Below, piece by piece: positions 22,176 to 31,330 of a stretch of DNA of 47,098 bases (positions within the stretch are counted from its first letter, which is position 1; each line of letters opens with the position of its first letter). The notes under the pieces are model-generated. The model was not told the DNA's origin. It made no database searches and was given only the letters and a program-made list of their open reading frames with translations. The stretch comes from an uncultured Lachnospiraceae bacterium. Lineage in GTDB: Bacteria; Bacillota; Clostridia; Lachnospirales; Lachnospiraceae. A program made the translations under genes and the position numbers. Where the stretch lies: NCBI GenBank assembly GCA_910578825.1, contig CAJTSB010000018.1, forward strand, positions 18,140 through 65,237, read 5' to 3'.

Positions 22176-23645
22176 ATGGAACGATTGGAGAAATTATTGG
22201 AGCGCCTGGACCATACGGTGGTGCAGGGCAGTACAGATATAGAGATTACAGAGCTTGTGTATGATTCCCGTAAGGTAACGCCGGGATGTCTGTTCGTCTG
22301 CATCAAGGGAACAGCCGCGGATGGACATACGTTTGTGCAGGAAGTGGCAGCGCATGGCGCGGCGGCTGTTCTCGTCCAGGAGGACGTAGAGGCGCCAAAG
22401 AACGTCACGGTGATTCAGGTAAAAGACAGCCGGTATGGGCTTGCGCTCTTATCCTGCGCCTGGTTCCATTATCCCGCAGAAAAGTTAAAGGTCATTGGCG
22501 TCACCGGAACGAAGGGGAAGACGACGACCACCTATATGGTGAAATCCATTCTGGAAAATGCCGGCTATAAGGTGGGACTGATTGGCACGATTGAGGCCAT
22601 TATCGGAAATAATGTTATTCCGGCAAATAATACGACGCCGGAGTCCTGGATTGTACAAAAGTATTTTCATCAGATGGTGGAGGCAGGATGCCAGTGTGTG
22701 GTGATGGAGGTATCGTCGCAGGGACTGATGATGCACCGTACGGCGGGAATTCCCTTTGAGATTGGGATTTTTACAAATATTGAACCCGACCATATCGGAC
22801 CTGGCGAACATTCCTCCTTTGAAGATTATATGAGATGCAAAGGTTTATTATTCCGACAGTGCAGGGTTGGAATTGTAAATGTGGACGATAAGCACTGGCA
22901 GGATGTGCTAAAAGGGCATACCTGTGCGCTTGAGACATTTGGATTCTCTGAGGATGCGGATCTTCGGGCAATGAACCCGCAGCTTGTGAAAAAGCCGGGC
23001 TATCTCGGCGTTTCTTATACGGCGCAGGGACTTGTCGATATGGACGTTGAAATAGACGTGCCCGGCAAATTCAGCATCTATAATTCCCTGACAGCGATTG
23101 CCATCTGCCGCCATTTTAAGGTGACAGAGCAGGATATGAAACAGGCGCTGAAGGCTGCGAAGGTCAAGGGCAGAATTGAGATGGTCAAGGTGTCGGATCA
23201 TTTTACGTTGATGATTGATTACGCCCATAACGCCATGAGCCTTAAGAGCCTTCTGACAACGCTCAAGGAATATGAGCCTGCTCGTTTGGTATGCCTGTTC
23301 GGCTGCGGCGGCAACCGCTCGAAACTGCGGCGCTATGAGATGGGCGAGGTATCGGGAAAACTTGCCGATTTGACGGTTATCACATCCGATAACCCCCGGT
23401 TTGAGGAACCGCAGGAGATTATTGACGATATCAAAAAGGGCATGGCAAAGACAGATGGCAAATACGTGGAAATAGCGGACAGGAAAGAGGCCATCCGCTA
23501 TGTGATTGCCAACGGACAGCCCGGAGATGTGATAGTCCTTGCTGGAAAAGGGCATGAAGATTATCAGGAAATCAGGGGCAAAAAGTACCCCATGGATGAA
23601 CGCGTATTGATTCAGGAAGTGTTGGAAGAGTTGAAAGCTTTGTAA
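22176..23645 (+). CDS. murE: UDP-N-acetylmuramoyl-tripeptide synthetase MurE
   Basis: MurE adds the third stem-peptide residue to UDP-MurNAc-L-Ala-D-Glu in the cytoplasm, using ATP. The 489-residue protein has the Mur ligase N-domain, the P-loop GVTGTKGKTTTTY (near residue 110), the NTTPES segment, and the C-terminal domain motif SDNPRFEEP. DNPR is the signature of meso-diaminopimelate-adding MurE, so the wall is probably DAP-type. ATG 22176 is preferred because AAAGAGG (22162-22168) lies seven bases before it; ATG 22170 is in frame but too close. The next gene, priA, begins 60 bases later in the same direction. Confidence 0.95.
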   Translation: MERLEKLLERLDHTVVQGSTDIEITELVYDSRKVTPGCLFVCIKGTAADGHTFVQEVAAHGAAAVLVQEDVEAPKNVTVIQVKDSRYGLALLSCAWFHYPAEKLKVIGVTGTKGKTTTTYMVKSILENAGYKVGLIGTIEAIIGNNVIPANNTTPESWIVQKYFHQMVEAGCQCVVMEVSSQGLMMHRTAGIPFEIGIFTNIEPDHIGPGEHSSFEDYMRCKGLLFRQCRVGIVNVDDKHWQDVLKGHTCALETFGFSEDADLRAMNPQLVKKPGYLGVSYTAQGLVDMDVEIDVPGKFSIYNSLTAIAICRHFKVTEQDMKQALKAAKVKGRIEMVKVSDHFTLMIDYAHNAMSLKSLLTTLKEYEPARLVCLFGCGGNRSKLRRYEMGEVSGKLADLTVITSDNPRFEEPQEIIDDIKKGMAKTDGKYVEIADRKEAIRYVIANGQPGDVIVLAGKGHEDYQEIRGKKYPMDERVLIQEVLEELKAL

Positions 23646-23705
23646 TTATGGCTTGCCGGACATTTATTGATTCCGGCAGAAAGATTGCAGGAACAGGTGG
23701 CACAT

Positions 23706-25949
23706 ATGGCATTGTACGCCAATATTATTATAGATATTTCACATGAAAAACTGGATAAGACTTTTCAGTATAAAATTCCGGAAACGCTCAGGGAGGAACT
23801 TGCCATCGGGATGCAGGTGGAGGTGCCCTTCGGAAACGGGAACCGGAGGAATACCGGTTATGTTGTGGAGCTGAACGATACGCCGGAGTATGACGTATCG
23901 AGGATGAAGGAAATCGCAGGCGTGGTGGAAGAAAGCATTCCCATCGAATCCCGACTGATTGCACTGGCAGGCTGGATGCGGAAGAATTATGGCGCAACTA
24001 TGAATCAGGCGTTGAAAACCGTACTTCCCATCAAGCGAAAGACAGGCGAGAAGAAACAGCGTATGATCCGGCTTTTGCTGGAACGGGAGCAGGCGGTGGA
24101 ATCCCTTCAGGTGTTTGAGAAGAAACATCACACTGCAAGGGCAAGGCTTTTGTCGAATCTGATGGAGCAAAGCCCGCTGCCGTACGAGGTGGTTACGAAG
24201 AAACTCCACATGACGGCTTCGGTCATCCGCAAGATGGAGGAGATGGGAATTCTGTGCGTAGAGGAGAAACGCGCCTACCGCAGTCCGTTGGGAGAGATGA
24301 AACGCGGCGGCGGCCGGATTGTACTCAATCAGGAACAGCAGCGTGTAGTGGAACGCATCTGGAATGACTTTTCCGCAGGAGAGAGAAAGACGTATCTTTT
24401 GCGCGGCGTAACGGGCAGCGGCAAGACCGCTGTATACATAGAAATTATCGACAGGCTGGTAAAAAGCGGCAGGCAGGCGATTGTGCTGATACCGGAGATT
24501 GCCCTCACTTATCAGACGGTACTGCGTTTTTATCAGAGATTTGGAGAACGCGTCTCCATTCTCAATTCCAAAATGTCTGCCGGGGAGCGATACGACCAGT
24601 TCGAGCGGGCAAAGAACGGAGAGCTGGATGTGATGATTGGCCCGCGCTCCGCATTGTTTACACCGTTCTCGAAATTGGGAATGATTATCATAGACGAGGA
24701 ACATGAGACAAGTTATAAGAGTGAAACGATGCCGCGCTACCATGCGAGGGAGACGGCGATTGCGCGGGCGGGGATGGAGGATGCCAGCGTGCTTTTGGGT
24801 TCGGCGACCCCTTCGATGGAGAGTTTTTACCATGCAAAAAGAGGCGCTTATGTTCTGTTGGAACTGGAAAAAAGAATCGAAGAAAAACCTCTGCCTGCGT
24901 GTTATACCGTCGATTTGAGGGAAGAATTAAGACAGGGCAACCGTTCTATTTTAAGTGAAAAATTGCAGGAATTGATGGAGCAGCGGTTGGAGAAACATCA
25001 GCAGATCATGTTATTTATTAATCGCCGGGGGCTTGCCGGATTTGTCTCCTGCCGTGCATGCGGTCATGTGATGAAATGTCCGCACTGCGATGTGTCGCTG
25101 AGTCATCACAACAATGGAAATCTGGTGTGCCATTATTGCGGCTACATGGAACGCGCGCCGGAGGTTTGTCCGGAATGCGGCTCATCGTACATCGGAGGAT
25201 TTAAGGCGGGAACGCAGAAAATTGAGGAAATCGTCAAGAAACGTTTTCCAAAGGCAAGGGTACTGCGTATGGATTTTGATACGACCCGCAACAAAGATGG
25301 CTATGAGAAAATTTTGTCGTCCTTTGCCAATCAGGAGGCGGATGTTCTGGTGGGAACGCAGATGATTGTAAAAGGGCATGATTTTCCCAACGTGACGTTG
25401 GTGGGAGTGCTGGCGGCGGATCTGTCTTTGCATGTCAGCGATTATCACGGGCCGGAGCGGACGTTTCAGCTGATTACGCAGGCGGCCGGACGTGCGGGGC
25501 GTGGAAAGCTGCCGGGGGAAGTTGTCATACAGACATACAGCCCTGAGCATTATGCAATTGAGCTTGCAGGGGAACAGGATTATGAGAAATTTTACGAGTC
25601 GGAGATTGCCTGCCGCCAATTGATGCGTTATCCGCCGTGTGGACATATGTTGGTGATGATGACGGCGTCCACCGATGAGATGACGGCGATGCTCTGCATA
25701 GAGCTTTTGGCAAAGAAAATTCAGCAGGCGCAGGAGCGAGGAAAGCTCTCGGGCGTACAGATGATTGGTCCGGCGGATGCCGCTGTTGCCAAGTTGAAAG
25801 ACGTTTATCGAAGGGTACTGTATTTTAAGCATTCCGAATACGAGACGCTTGTACAGATGAAGGACGTGCTGGAACAGTATATTTACCATCACCGGGAATT
25901 CCGGAATGTGACGGTACAGTTTGACTTTGACCCGATGAACGGATTTTAG
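23706..25949 (+). CDS. priA: Primosomal protein N' (replication restart helicase PriA)
   Basis: PriA recognises stalled forks and reloads the replisome by 3'-5' helicase action. In this 747-residue protein the N-terminal DNA-binding domain begins ALYANIIIDISHEKLDKTF. The helicase has GVTGSGKTAVY (near residue 235), the DEEH box in IIIDEEHETSYK, and motif VI in QAAGRAGRG. An insertion carries eight zinc-binding cysteines (CRACGHVMKCPHC, then CHYCGYMERAPEVCPEC). ATG 23706 with GGTGG before it is preferred to the in-frame TTG at 23667. It heads the conserved priA-def-fmt-rsmB-rlmN-prpC-prkC-rsgA-rpe-thiN order. Confidence 0.95.
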   Translation: MALYANIIIDISHEKLDKTFQYKIPETLREELAIGMQVEVPFGNGNRRNTGYVVELNDTPEYDVSRMKEIAGVVEESIPIESRLIALAGWMRKNYGATMNQALKTVLPIKRKTGEKKQRMIRLLLEREQAVESLQVFEKKHHTARARLLSNLMEQSPLPYEVVTKKLHMTASVIRKMEEMGILCVEEKRAYRSPLGEMKRGGGRIVLNQEQQRVVERIWNDFSAGERKTYLLRGVTGSGKTAVYIEIIDRLVKSGRQAIVLIPEIALTYQTVLRFYQRFGERVSILNSKMSAGERYDQFERAKNGELDVMIGPRSALFTPFSKLGMIIIDEEHETSYKSETMPRYHARETAIARAGMEDASVLLGSATPSMESFYHAKRGAYVLLELEKRIEEKPLPACYTVDLREELRQGNRSILSEKLQELMEQRLEKHQQIMLFINRRGLAGFVSCRACGHVMKCPHCDVSLSHHNNGNLVCHYCGYMERAPEVCPECGSSYIGGFKAGTQKIEEIVKKRFPKARVLRMDFDTTRNKDGYEKILSSFANQEADVLVGTQMIVKGHDFPNVTLVGVLAADLSLHVSDYHGPERTFQLITQAAGRAGRGKLPGEVVIQTYSPEHYAIELAGEQDYEKFYESEIACRQLMRYPPCGHMLVMMTASTDEMTAMLCIELLAKKIQQAQERGKLSGVQMIGPADAAVAKLKDVYRRVLYFKHSEYETLVQMKDVLEQYIYHHREFRNVTVQFDFDPMNGF

Positions 25950-26015
25950 ACAGGCGCTCCTGTGAATGGGTAACAGACAGTAAGCATAAAATTAAGGAAA
26001 AGAGGAGGAAATGAT

Positions 26016-26492
26016 ATGGCAGTGCGGAATATCCGTCAGATGGGTGACGGAATATTGCAGAAGAAATGCAAGGAAATCAAGGAAATAACGCCAAGGATTC
26101 AGGAATTGATTGAGGATATGCTGGAGACAATGTATGAGGCAAACGGCGTCGGACTGGCAGCGCCGCAGGTAGGCGTGTTGAAACGTCTGGCTGTGGTAGA
26201 TGTGGGGGAGGGGCCGCTTGTGCTGATCAATCCCAGAGTTGTGGAGACGGAGGGAGAGCAGACCGGAGAGGAGGCCTGCCTGAGCGTTCCGGGGAAATAC
26301 GGAATCGTGACCCGTCCCATGCGTGTAAAGGTTGAGGCGTGGAATGAGCGCATGGAACATGTGGAGCTGGAGGGCGAAGAACTTCTGGCACGTGCGTTCT
26401 GCCATGAAATTGAACATCTGGATGGACGTATGTATGTGGAAAGAGTAGAGGATGGACTGCATGAGGCAGTCTATGAGGAGGAAGAAGAATGA
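26016..26492 (+). CDS. def: Peptide deformylase
   Basis: Removes the N-formyl group from nascent proteins. The 158-residue enzyme has all three family motifs: GVGLAAPQVG (residues 44-53), EEACLSVPG with the metal ligand Cys88, and HEIEHLDG with ligands His130 and His134 and catalytic Glu131. EACLS replaces the commoner EGCLS, and HEIEH replaces HExDH; the ligands are unchanged. AGAGGAGG precedes the ATG. The stop overlaps the fmt start by four bases, coupling deformylation and formylation genes. Confidence 0.95.
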   Translation: MAVRNIRQMGDGILQKKCKEIKEITPRIQELIEDMLETMYEANGVGLAAPQVGVLKRLAVVDVGEGPLVLINPRVVETEGEQTGEEACLSVPGKYGIVTRPMRVKVEAWNERMEHVELEGEELLARAFCHEIEHLDGRMYVERVEDGLHEAVYEEEEE

Positions 26493-27427
26493 GAGTGATT
26501 TTCATGGGAACGCCGGATTTTTCCGTGGGGACACTGGAAGCATTGATTGAGGCAGGACATGAGGTTGTCCTGGCAGTCACCCAGCCCGACAAGCCGAAGG
26601 GAAGAGGGAAATCCATGCAGTTTCCTCCCGTCAAGGAGACGGCTCTTGCTCATGGAATTGAAGTATATCAGCCTGTGCGCGTGCGGGAGCAGGCATGTAT
26701 TGATTATCTGAAACAATACGAGGCAGATATCATTGTGGTGGTAGCGTTTGGACAGATACTGCCAAAGGAAATTCTTGATATGCCGCGTTATGGATGCGTC
26801 AATGTCCATGCGTCCCTTCTGCCGAAATATCGCGGGGCTGCACCGATTCAATGGGCAGTCATAAACGGGGAGCAGGTTACCGGTGTGACAACCATGCGCA
26901 TGGATGAAGGGCTGGACACCGGGGATATGATTCTGAAAGAGGAAGTCGTACTAAAGCCGGAGGAAACAGGAGGAAGCCTGTTTGACCGTCTGGCTAAGAC
27001 AGGGGCGGCTCTCTGTGTGCGGACGCTTGCAGCGATAGAAGATGGATCTGCGGTCTACACGCCGCAGGAACACGACAAGGCGACGCATACGACTATGATT
27101 AAGAAACAGCTTGGGGAGATTGTGTGGGAAAAATCTGCGTTGGAATTGGAACGCCTGATTCGGGGGCTGAATCCATGGCCGAGCGCGTATACGCATTTGA
27201 ACGGCAAAACGCTTAAGATTTGGAAAGCAGTTGTGAAAGAACAGGTACAGGCACATGCCGAGCCGGGGAGCGTTGTGGAAGTTTTCAAAGACAGCATTCT
27301 TGTTCAGACAGGATGTGGGCTGTTGCAGCTTGTGGAAGTGCAGTTAGAAGGAAAGAAACGAATGACAACGGATGCGTTCCTGCGCGGGTTCCCGCTTGAG
27401 ACAGGAACGAGGCTTGGAAAGGAGTAA
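26489..27427 (+). CDS. fmt: Methionyl-tRNA formyltransferase
   Basis: Formylates initiator Met-tRNA using 10-formyltetrahydrofolate. The 312-residue protein has the N-terminal MRVIFMGTPDFSV, the catalytic signature NVHASLLPKYRGAAPIQWA (near residue 108, containing the family Asn, His), MDEGLDTGDM, and a C-terminal OB-like tRNA-binding domain that includes IRGLNPWPSAYT. It is translationally coupled to def by an ATGA overlap. Confidence 0.96.
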   Translation: MRVIFMGTPDFSVGTLEALIEAGHEVVLAVTQPDKPKGRGKSMQFPPVKETALAHGIEVYQPVRVREQACIDYLKQYEADIIVVVAFGQILPKEILDMPRYGCVNVHASLLPKYRGAAPIQWAVINGEQVTGVTTMRMDEGLDTGDMILKEEVVLKPEETGGSLFDRLAKTGAALCVRTLAAIEDGSAVYTPQEHDKATHTTMIKKQLGEIVWEKSALELERLIRGLNPWPSAYTHLNGKTLKIWKAVVKEQVQAHAEPGSVVEVFKDSILVQTGCGLLQLVEVQLEGKKRMTTDAFLRGFPLETGTRLGKE

Positions 27428-27431
27428 CCAT

Positions 27432-28136
27432 ATGCCATTTTATTATTATTTTGACCCAACGTACATTTTAGTAATTATCGGAGCCGTGATTTGTCTTCTG
27501 GCGTCTGCCAGGGTGAAGAGCACATTTCGCAAATATAACCGGGTGCGCAGCATGTCGGGCATGACCGGAGCGCAGGCGGCGGAGCGTATTTTGCAGGCGG
27601 CAGGGATTTATGACGTCAGCGTTCAGCACGTTTCCGGAGAACTGACGGATCATTACGATCCGAGGAACAAAGTTTTGCGTCTGTCAGACAGCACCTATGC
27701 CTCTCCTTCCGTAGCGGCGGTAGGAGTAGCGGCGCATGAATGCGGACATGCCATTCAGCATCAGAAATCGTATGCGCCTCTGAGTATTCGAAGCGCGATT
27801 GTTCCGGTGGCAAATTTTGGCTCTGCCATTGCATGGCCTTTGATTATCATAGGAATGTTTATTACCAGCAATACGGGGACATTGCTTATCAATATTGGAA
27901 TTCTTTGTTTTTCTCTTGCCGTATTGTTTCAGCTTGTAACGCTGCCGGTGGAATTTAACGCGTCCAGCCGTGCGATACGGATTTTAGGTGATACTGGAAT
28001 TTTGGATTCGCAGGAGCTTAAGAGCACCCGCAAAGTCCTCGGCGCGGCCGCATTGACCTATGTGGCGGGGGCAGCGGCGGCAATCTTGCAGCTTTTGCGT
28101 CTGCTGATTCTGTTTGGAGGAAGAAATGACGACTGA
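27432..28136 (+). CDS. Membrane-bound neutral zinc metallopeptidase (YugP-type)
   Basis: A 234-residue membrane protein with an N-terminal helix (about 9-25), the zinc-protease motif AAHECGHAIQH (His102, Glu103, His106), and hydrophobic helices near 120-145, 148-175 and 205-228. This is the YugP family of zinc-dependent membrane peptidases; substrates are not established. NKVLRLSDSTY and VEFNASSRA are family-typical. GGAGTAACCAT precedes ATG 27432. It is inserted between fmt and rsmB, a position I recall in other clostridia, and overlaps rsmB by 11 bases. Confidence 0.88.
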   Translation: MPFYYYFDPTYILVIIGAVICLLASARVKSTFRKYNRVRSMSGMTGAQAAERILQAAGIYDVSVQHVSGELTDHYDPRNKVLRLSDSTYASPSVAAVGVAAHECGHAIQHQKSYAPLSIRSAIVPVANFGSAIAWPLIIIGMFITSNTGTLLINIGILCFSLAVLFQLVTLPVEFNASSRAIRILGDTGILDSQELKSTRKVLGAAALTYVAGAAAAILQLLRLLILFGGRNDD

Positions 28137-29460
28137 TGTAAACCTGCGGGAACTTGTGCTGGAAATTCTTCTCGCTGTTACCAGGGACGGGGAATATAGC
28201 CATACGGTTATCCGGGAAATGCTGGAAAAATACCAGTACCTGGACAAACAGGAACGCAGTTTTCTGAAACGTGTCAGCGAGGGAACGCTGGAGCAGATGA
28301 TTTGGATTGACTATGTCATCAATCAGTTTTCCAGCGTAAAGGTCAACAAAATGAAACCCCAAATCCGCTGTATTTTAAGGAGCGGTGTGTACGAACTGAA
28401 TTTCATGGATTCGATACCGGCGTCCGCTACCTGCAACGAGGCAGTGAAACTGGCGCAGAAAAAGGGATTTCACAGACTAAAAGGGTTTGTGAACGGCGTA
28501 CTGCGAGGTATCAGCCGCAATCTGAATCAGATTTCCCTGCCGGACGCCGGGCAGGAGCAGATACGTTACCTGTCCATCCGGTATTCCGTACCGGAATGGA
28601 TCATTGAGCTGTGGAGAAATTCATACTCATTGGAAGAGACAGAGCGGATGCTTCAAACGTTTTTGGGAGAAACGCCTACCAGCGTTCGCATTAATCCGCT
28701 TAAAACAACGCAGGCGGAGCTGAAAGCAGAGCTTACGGCGCAGGGTATTACGGTGATTGACAATGAAACCACGCCGGGGGCGCTGTATCTTAAGCATTAT
28801 GATTTCCTGGGAAAAATCCCGGCTTTTCAGGAGGGAAAATTTTACGTGCAGGACGCAAGCTCCATGCAGGTTGCACTCTGGGCGGAGCCGAAACCCGGGG
28901 ATTTTGTCATGGACGTCTGTGCGGCTCCCGGCGGTAAGAGTATCCAGATGGCGGAAATGCTCTGGTCTGCGGAGAACGGCGAAAGTGGTATGGTCGAGGC
29001 AAGGGATTTGACGGAGTACAAAGTTTCCCTGATTGAGGAAAACATTGCGCGCTGCGGACTTTTGAATATTCGTGCCGTGCAGGCGGACGCCAGGGTATTT
29101 GATGAGACGAAGGCAGAAAAGGCGGATATTGTCATTGCGGATCTGCCCTGTTCAGGGCTTGGCGTCCTTGGCAGGAAACCGGACATCAAATACAGAATCA
29201 CTCCCGAAGATTGCAGGGAGCTTGGCGCCTTGCAACGTGAGATATTACATACCGTGCAGCAGTATGTGAAACCGCAGGGAGTTCTGATGTACAGCACCTG
29301 TACCATCAATCCCATGGAGAATGAGGAGAACGTGCGCTGGTTTTTAAAAGAGCATCCGCAGTTTGAACTGGAGAGGCAGCAGCAGATATTGCCCGAAAAA
29401 GGAAAGAACGATGGATTTTTTCTTGCAAAACTGAGAAAAGAGGCAAGCCATATAATATGA
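28126..29460 (+). CDS. rsmB: 16S rRNA (cytosine-967-C5)-methyltransferase RsmB
   Basis: A 444-residue SAM-dependent RNA methyltransferase. It has an N-terminal NusB-like RNA-binding domain (about residues 1-140) and a Rossmann catalytic domain with DVCAAPGGKSIQMAEM (SAM site), DLPCSGLG (catalytic Cys) and YSTCTINPMENEENV (Cys that assists enzyme release). ATG 28126 follows GGAGG by five bases and lies inside the end of the protease gene. The stop overlaps the rlmN start (ATGA). It acts on 16S rRNA in the cytoplasm. Confidence 0.95.
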   Translation: MTTDVNLRELVLEILLAVTRDGEYSHTVIREMLEKYQYLDKQERSFLKRVSEGTLEQMIWIDYVINQFSSVKVNKMKPQIRCILRSGVYELNFMDSIPASATCNEAVKLAQKKGFHRLKGFVNGVLRGISRNLNQISLPDAGQEQIRYLSIRYSVPEWIIELWRNSYSLEETERMLQTFLGETPTSVRINPLKTTQAELKAELTAQGITVIDNETTPGALYLKHYDFLGKIPAFQEGKFYVQDASSMQVALWAEPKPGDFVMDVCAAPGGKSIQMAEMLWSAENGESGMVEARDLTEYKVSLIEENIARCGLLNIRAVQADARVFDETKAEKADIVIADLPCSGLGVLGRKPDIKYRITPEDCRELGALQREILHTVQQYVKPQGVLMYSTCTINPMENEENVRWFLKEHPQFELERQQQILPEKGKNDGFFLAKLRKEASHII

Positions 29461-30485
29461 AACACGATATCAAATCGCTAAATCAAAAAGAACTGGAAGA
29501 GGTTTTAGTATCTATGGGAGAAAAACCTTTCCGGGCAAGGCAGATATATCAATGGATGCATATCAAACATGTGACGACATTTGATGAGATGACAAATCTT
29601 TCCGCAGGTTTGAAGGAAAAATTAAAAAATAACTGTGAACTTACGGTTTTGAAACAGCAGATTGTGCAGCGATCAGAACTGGACGGGACTGCCAAATACC
29701 TCTTTGCGCTGTCCGATGGCAATATGATTGAGAGCGTGCGCATGAAATATAAACATGGAAACAGCGTTTGCATTTCTTCTCAGGCGGGCTGCCGTATGGG
29801 CTGCCGTTTCTGTGCCTCCACGCTGGGCGGTCTTGTTCGAAATTTAAGTCCGGCGGAAATGCTGGAGCAGATTTACCGCATTCAGGAGGATATTGGCGAG
29901 CGCATTTCTCATGTGGTTGTGATGGGAACCGGGGAGCCGTTGGATAACTATGACAACCTGTTAAAATTTATCCAACTGATATCGGATGAGCATGGGCTGA
30001 ATATCAGTCAGCGCAACCTTACGGTTTCGACCTGCGGGATTGTGCCGAATATGTTAAGGCTTGCCGGGGAGCGGCTGCAGATAACGCTGGCAATTTCGCT
30101 CCATGCCTCCTCTCAGGAGAAACGGCTTGCGTTGATGCCGGTTGCGAACAAATATCATATACAGGAGCTGCTTGACGCCTGTAAGGAATATTTTGCACAA
30201 ACCGGGCGGCGAATTACGTTTGAGTACAGCCTGGTGGGCGGCGTCAATGATACGGCGCAGGACGCCATGCAGCTGGCGGAGCTGATTCGGGGTCTGAACT
30301 GCCACGTAAACCTGATTCCGGTCAATCCCATCGAGGAAGGCGGTTACGTGCAGCCGGATACAAAGACGGTTACGGATTTTAAGAACAGGCTGGAGAAACA
30401 GGGAATTACAGTGACGGTAAGACGGGAAATGGGACGGGATATTGACGGCGCCTGCGGGCAGTTAAGAAGGCGTCAGATTTTATGA
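29457..30485 (+). CDS. rlmN: 23S rRNA (adenine-2503-C2)-methyltransferase RlmN
   Basis: A radical-SAM enzyme that methylates A2503 of 23S rRNA and A37 of some tRNAs. The 342-residue protein has the CxxxCxxC cluster CRMGCRFC (Cys112, Cys116, Cys119), VVMGTGEPLDNYDN, SLHAS and a late Cys in DGACGQL (the methyl-carrying or resolving cysteine pair). The family length and motifs are complete. It is coupled to rsmB. A new promoter begins directly after its stop. Confidence 0.95.
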   Translation: MKHDIKSLNQKELEEVLVSMGEKPFRARQIYQWMHIKHVTTFDEMTNLSAGLKEKLKNNCELTVLKQQIVQRSELDGTAKYLFALSDGNMIESVRMKYKHGNSVCISSQAGCRMGCRFCASTLGGLVRNLSPAEMLEQIYRIQEDIGERISHVVVMGTGEPLDNYDNLLKFIQLISDEHGLNISQRNLTVSTCGIVPNMLRLAGERLQITLAISLHASSQEKRLALMPVANKYHIQELLDACKEYFAQTGRRITFEYSLVGGVNDTAQDAMQLAELIRGLNCHVNLIPVNPIEEGGYVQPDTKTVTDFKNRLEKQGITVTVRREMGRDIDGACGQLRRRQIL

Positions 30486-30486
30486 C

Positions 30487-30515
30487 TTGTCCTTTTAAAT
30501 ACATTATGCTAAAAT
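30487..30515 (+). promoter_or_regulatory. Promoter of the prpC-prkC gene group
   Basis: TTGTCC (30487-30492), a 17-base spacer and TAAAAT (30510-30515), with TGC directly before the -10 box. It sits in the only sizeable gap (100 bases) between priA and thiN and would separate the phosphatase/kinase genes from the rRNA-methylase genes. Confidence 0.5.
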
Positions 30516-30585
30516 ATTTATGATTGTTCAGAATCCGTGAGGGGTTTGGACAGGATAGAATTTGAAGAAGGAAGGCAGGCCAAAC

Positions 30586-31311
30586 ATGAGAACTTTTTCC
30601 AGGACGGATATGGGGAGAAGACGGGAAATGAATCAGGACTATATGTTTACCTCTGAGATGCCGGTTGGAAATCTGCCGAATCTTTATGTGTTAGCAGATG
30701 GTATGGGAGGCCATAACGCAGGGGATTATGCCTCGCGGTATGCGGTGGAGACGATTGTGCAGTCTGCGCAGGGCAGCCGGGAAACATCGCCTGTGATTAT
30801 TTTGCGGGAAGCTATATGGAAGGCGAATCGTGCGGTGGTGGAAAAATCCGGGATGGATATAGACCTGGAAGGCATGGGAACAACAGTCGTAGCAGCGACG
30901 CTAAACGGCTGGGAGCTGTGCGTAGCGAACGTGGGAGACAGCCGATTGTATATTGCAGGGCAATATTTTGAGCAAATTACAAAAGACCATTCCTATGTGC
31001 AGGAAATGGTGCGCAGAGGAGAATTACGACCGGAGATTGCACGCGTGCATCCGGACCGCAATATTATAACGCGTGCGGTAGGCGGCGGACCGGAGATTGA
31101 GATTGATTTTTTTGAAGTCGAAATGAAAGAGAATGACCGTATTTTGATGTGCTCCGACGGATTGACCGATATGTTGGAGGACAGAGAAATATTTGAAATA
31201 ATAAAGATGGGAACGGATAGCAATGAAATTGTGGATACGCTGGTTGCGAGAGCGAACCAATATGGCGGAAACGACAATATCACAGTTATTTTGACGGAAC
31301 CGTTTAAGTGA
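30586..31311 (+). CDS. prpC: PP2C-type Ser/Thr protein phosphatase (PrpC/Stp)
   Basis: A 241-residue cytoplasmic phosphatase that reverses phosphorylation by the adjacent PASTA kinase. PP2C motifs are visible: SRTDMGRRREMNQD near the N-terminus, LADGMGGHNAG with metal-binding Asp, GMGTTVVAA, VGDSRLY, ITKDHSYVQEMVRRG, MCSDGLTDML and GGNDNITVIL. The in-frame TTG at 30562 is less likely than ATG 30586. The kinase gene begins 19 bases later. Confidence 0.95.
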   Translation: MRTFSRTDMGRRREMNQDYMFTSEMPVGNLPNLYVLADGMGGHNAGDYASRYAVETIVQSAQGSRETSPVIILREAIWKANRAVVEKSGMDIDLEGMGTTVVAATLNGWELCVANVGDSRLYIAGQYFEQITKDHSYVQEMVRRGELRPEIARVHPDRNIITRAVGGGPEIEIDFFEVEMKENDRILMCSDGLTDMLEDREIFEIIKMGTDSNEIVDTLVARANQYGGNDNITVILTEPFK

Positions 31312-31330
31312 TCAGGTATTGGAGGTAAGG

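Noticed and set aside
23739..24833. 364-codon reverse frame opposite priA
   Set aside because: No start signal, and it is His/Arg/Leu-rich shadow sequence under intact PriA helicase motifs.
25950..25963. Small hairpin ACAGG/CCTGT after priA as a terminator
   Set aside because: Only five base pairs and no T-run follow it.
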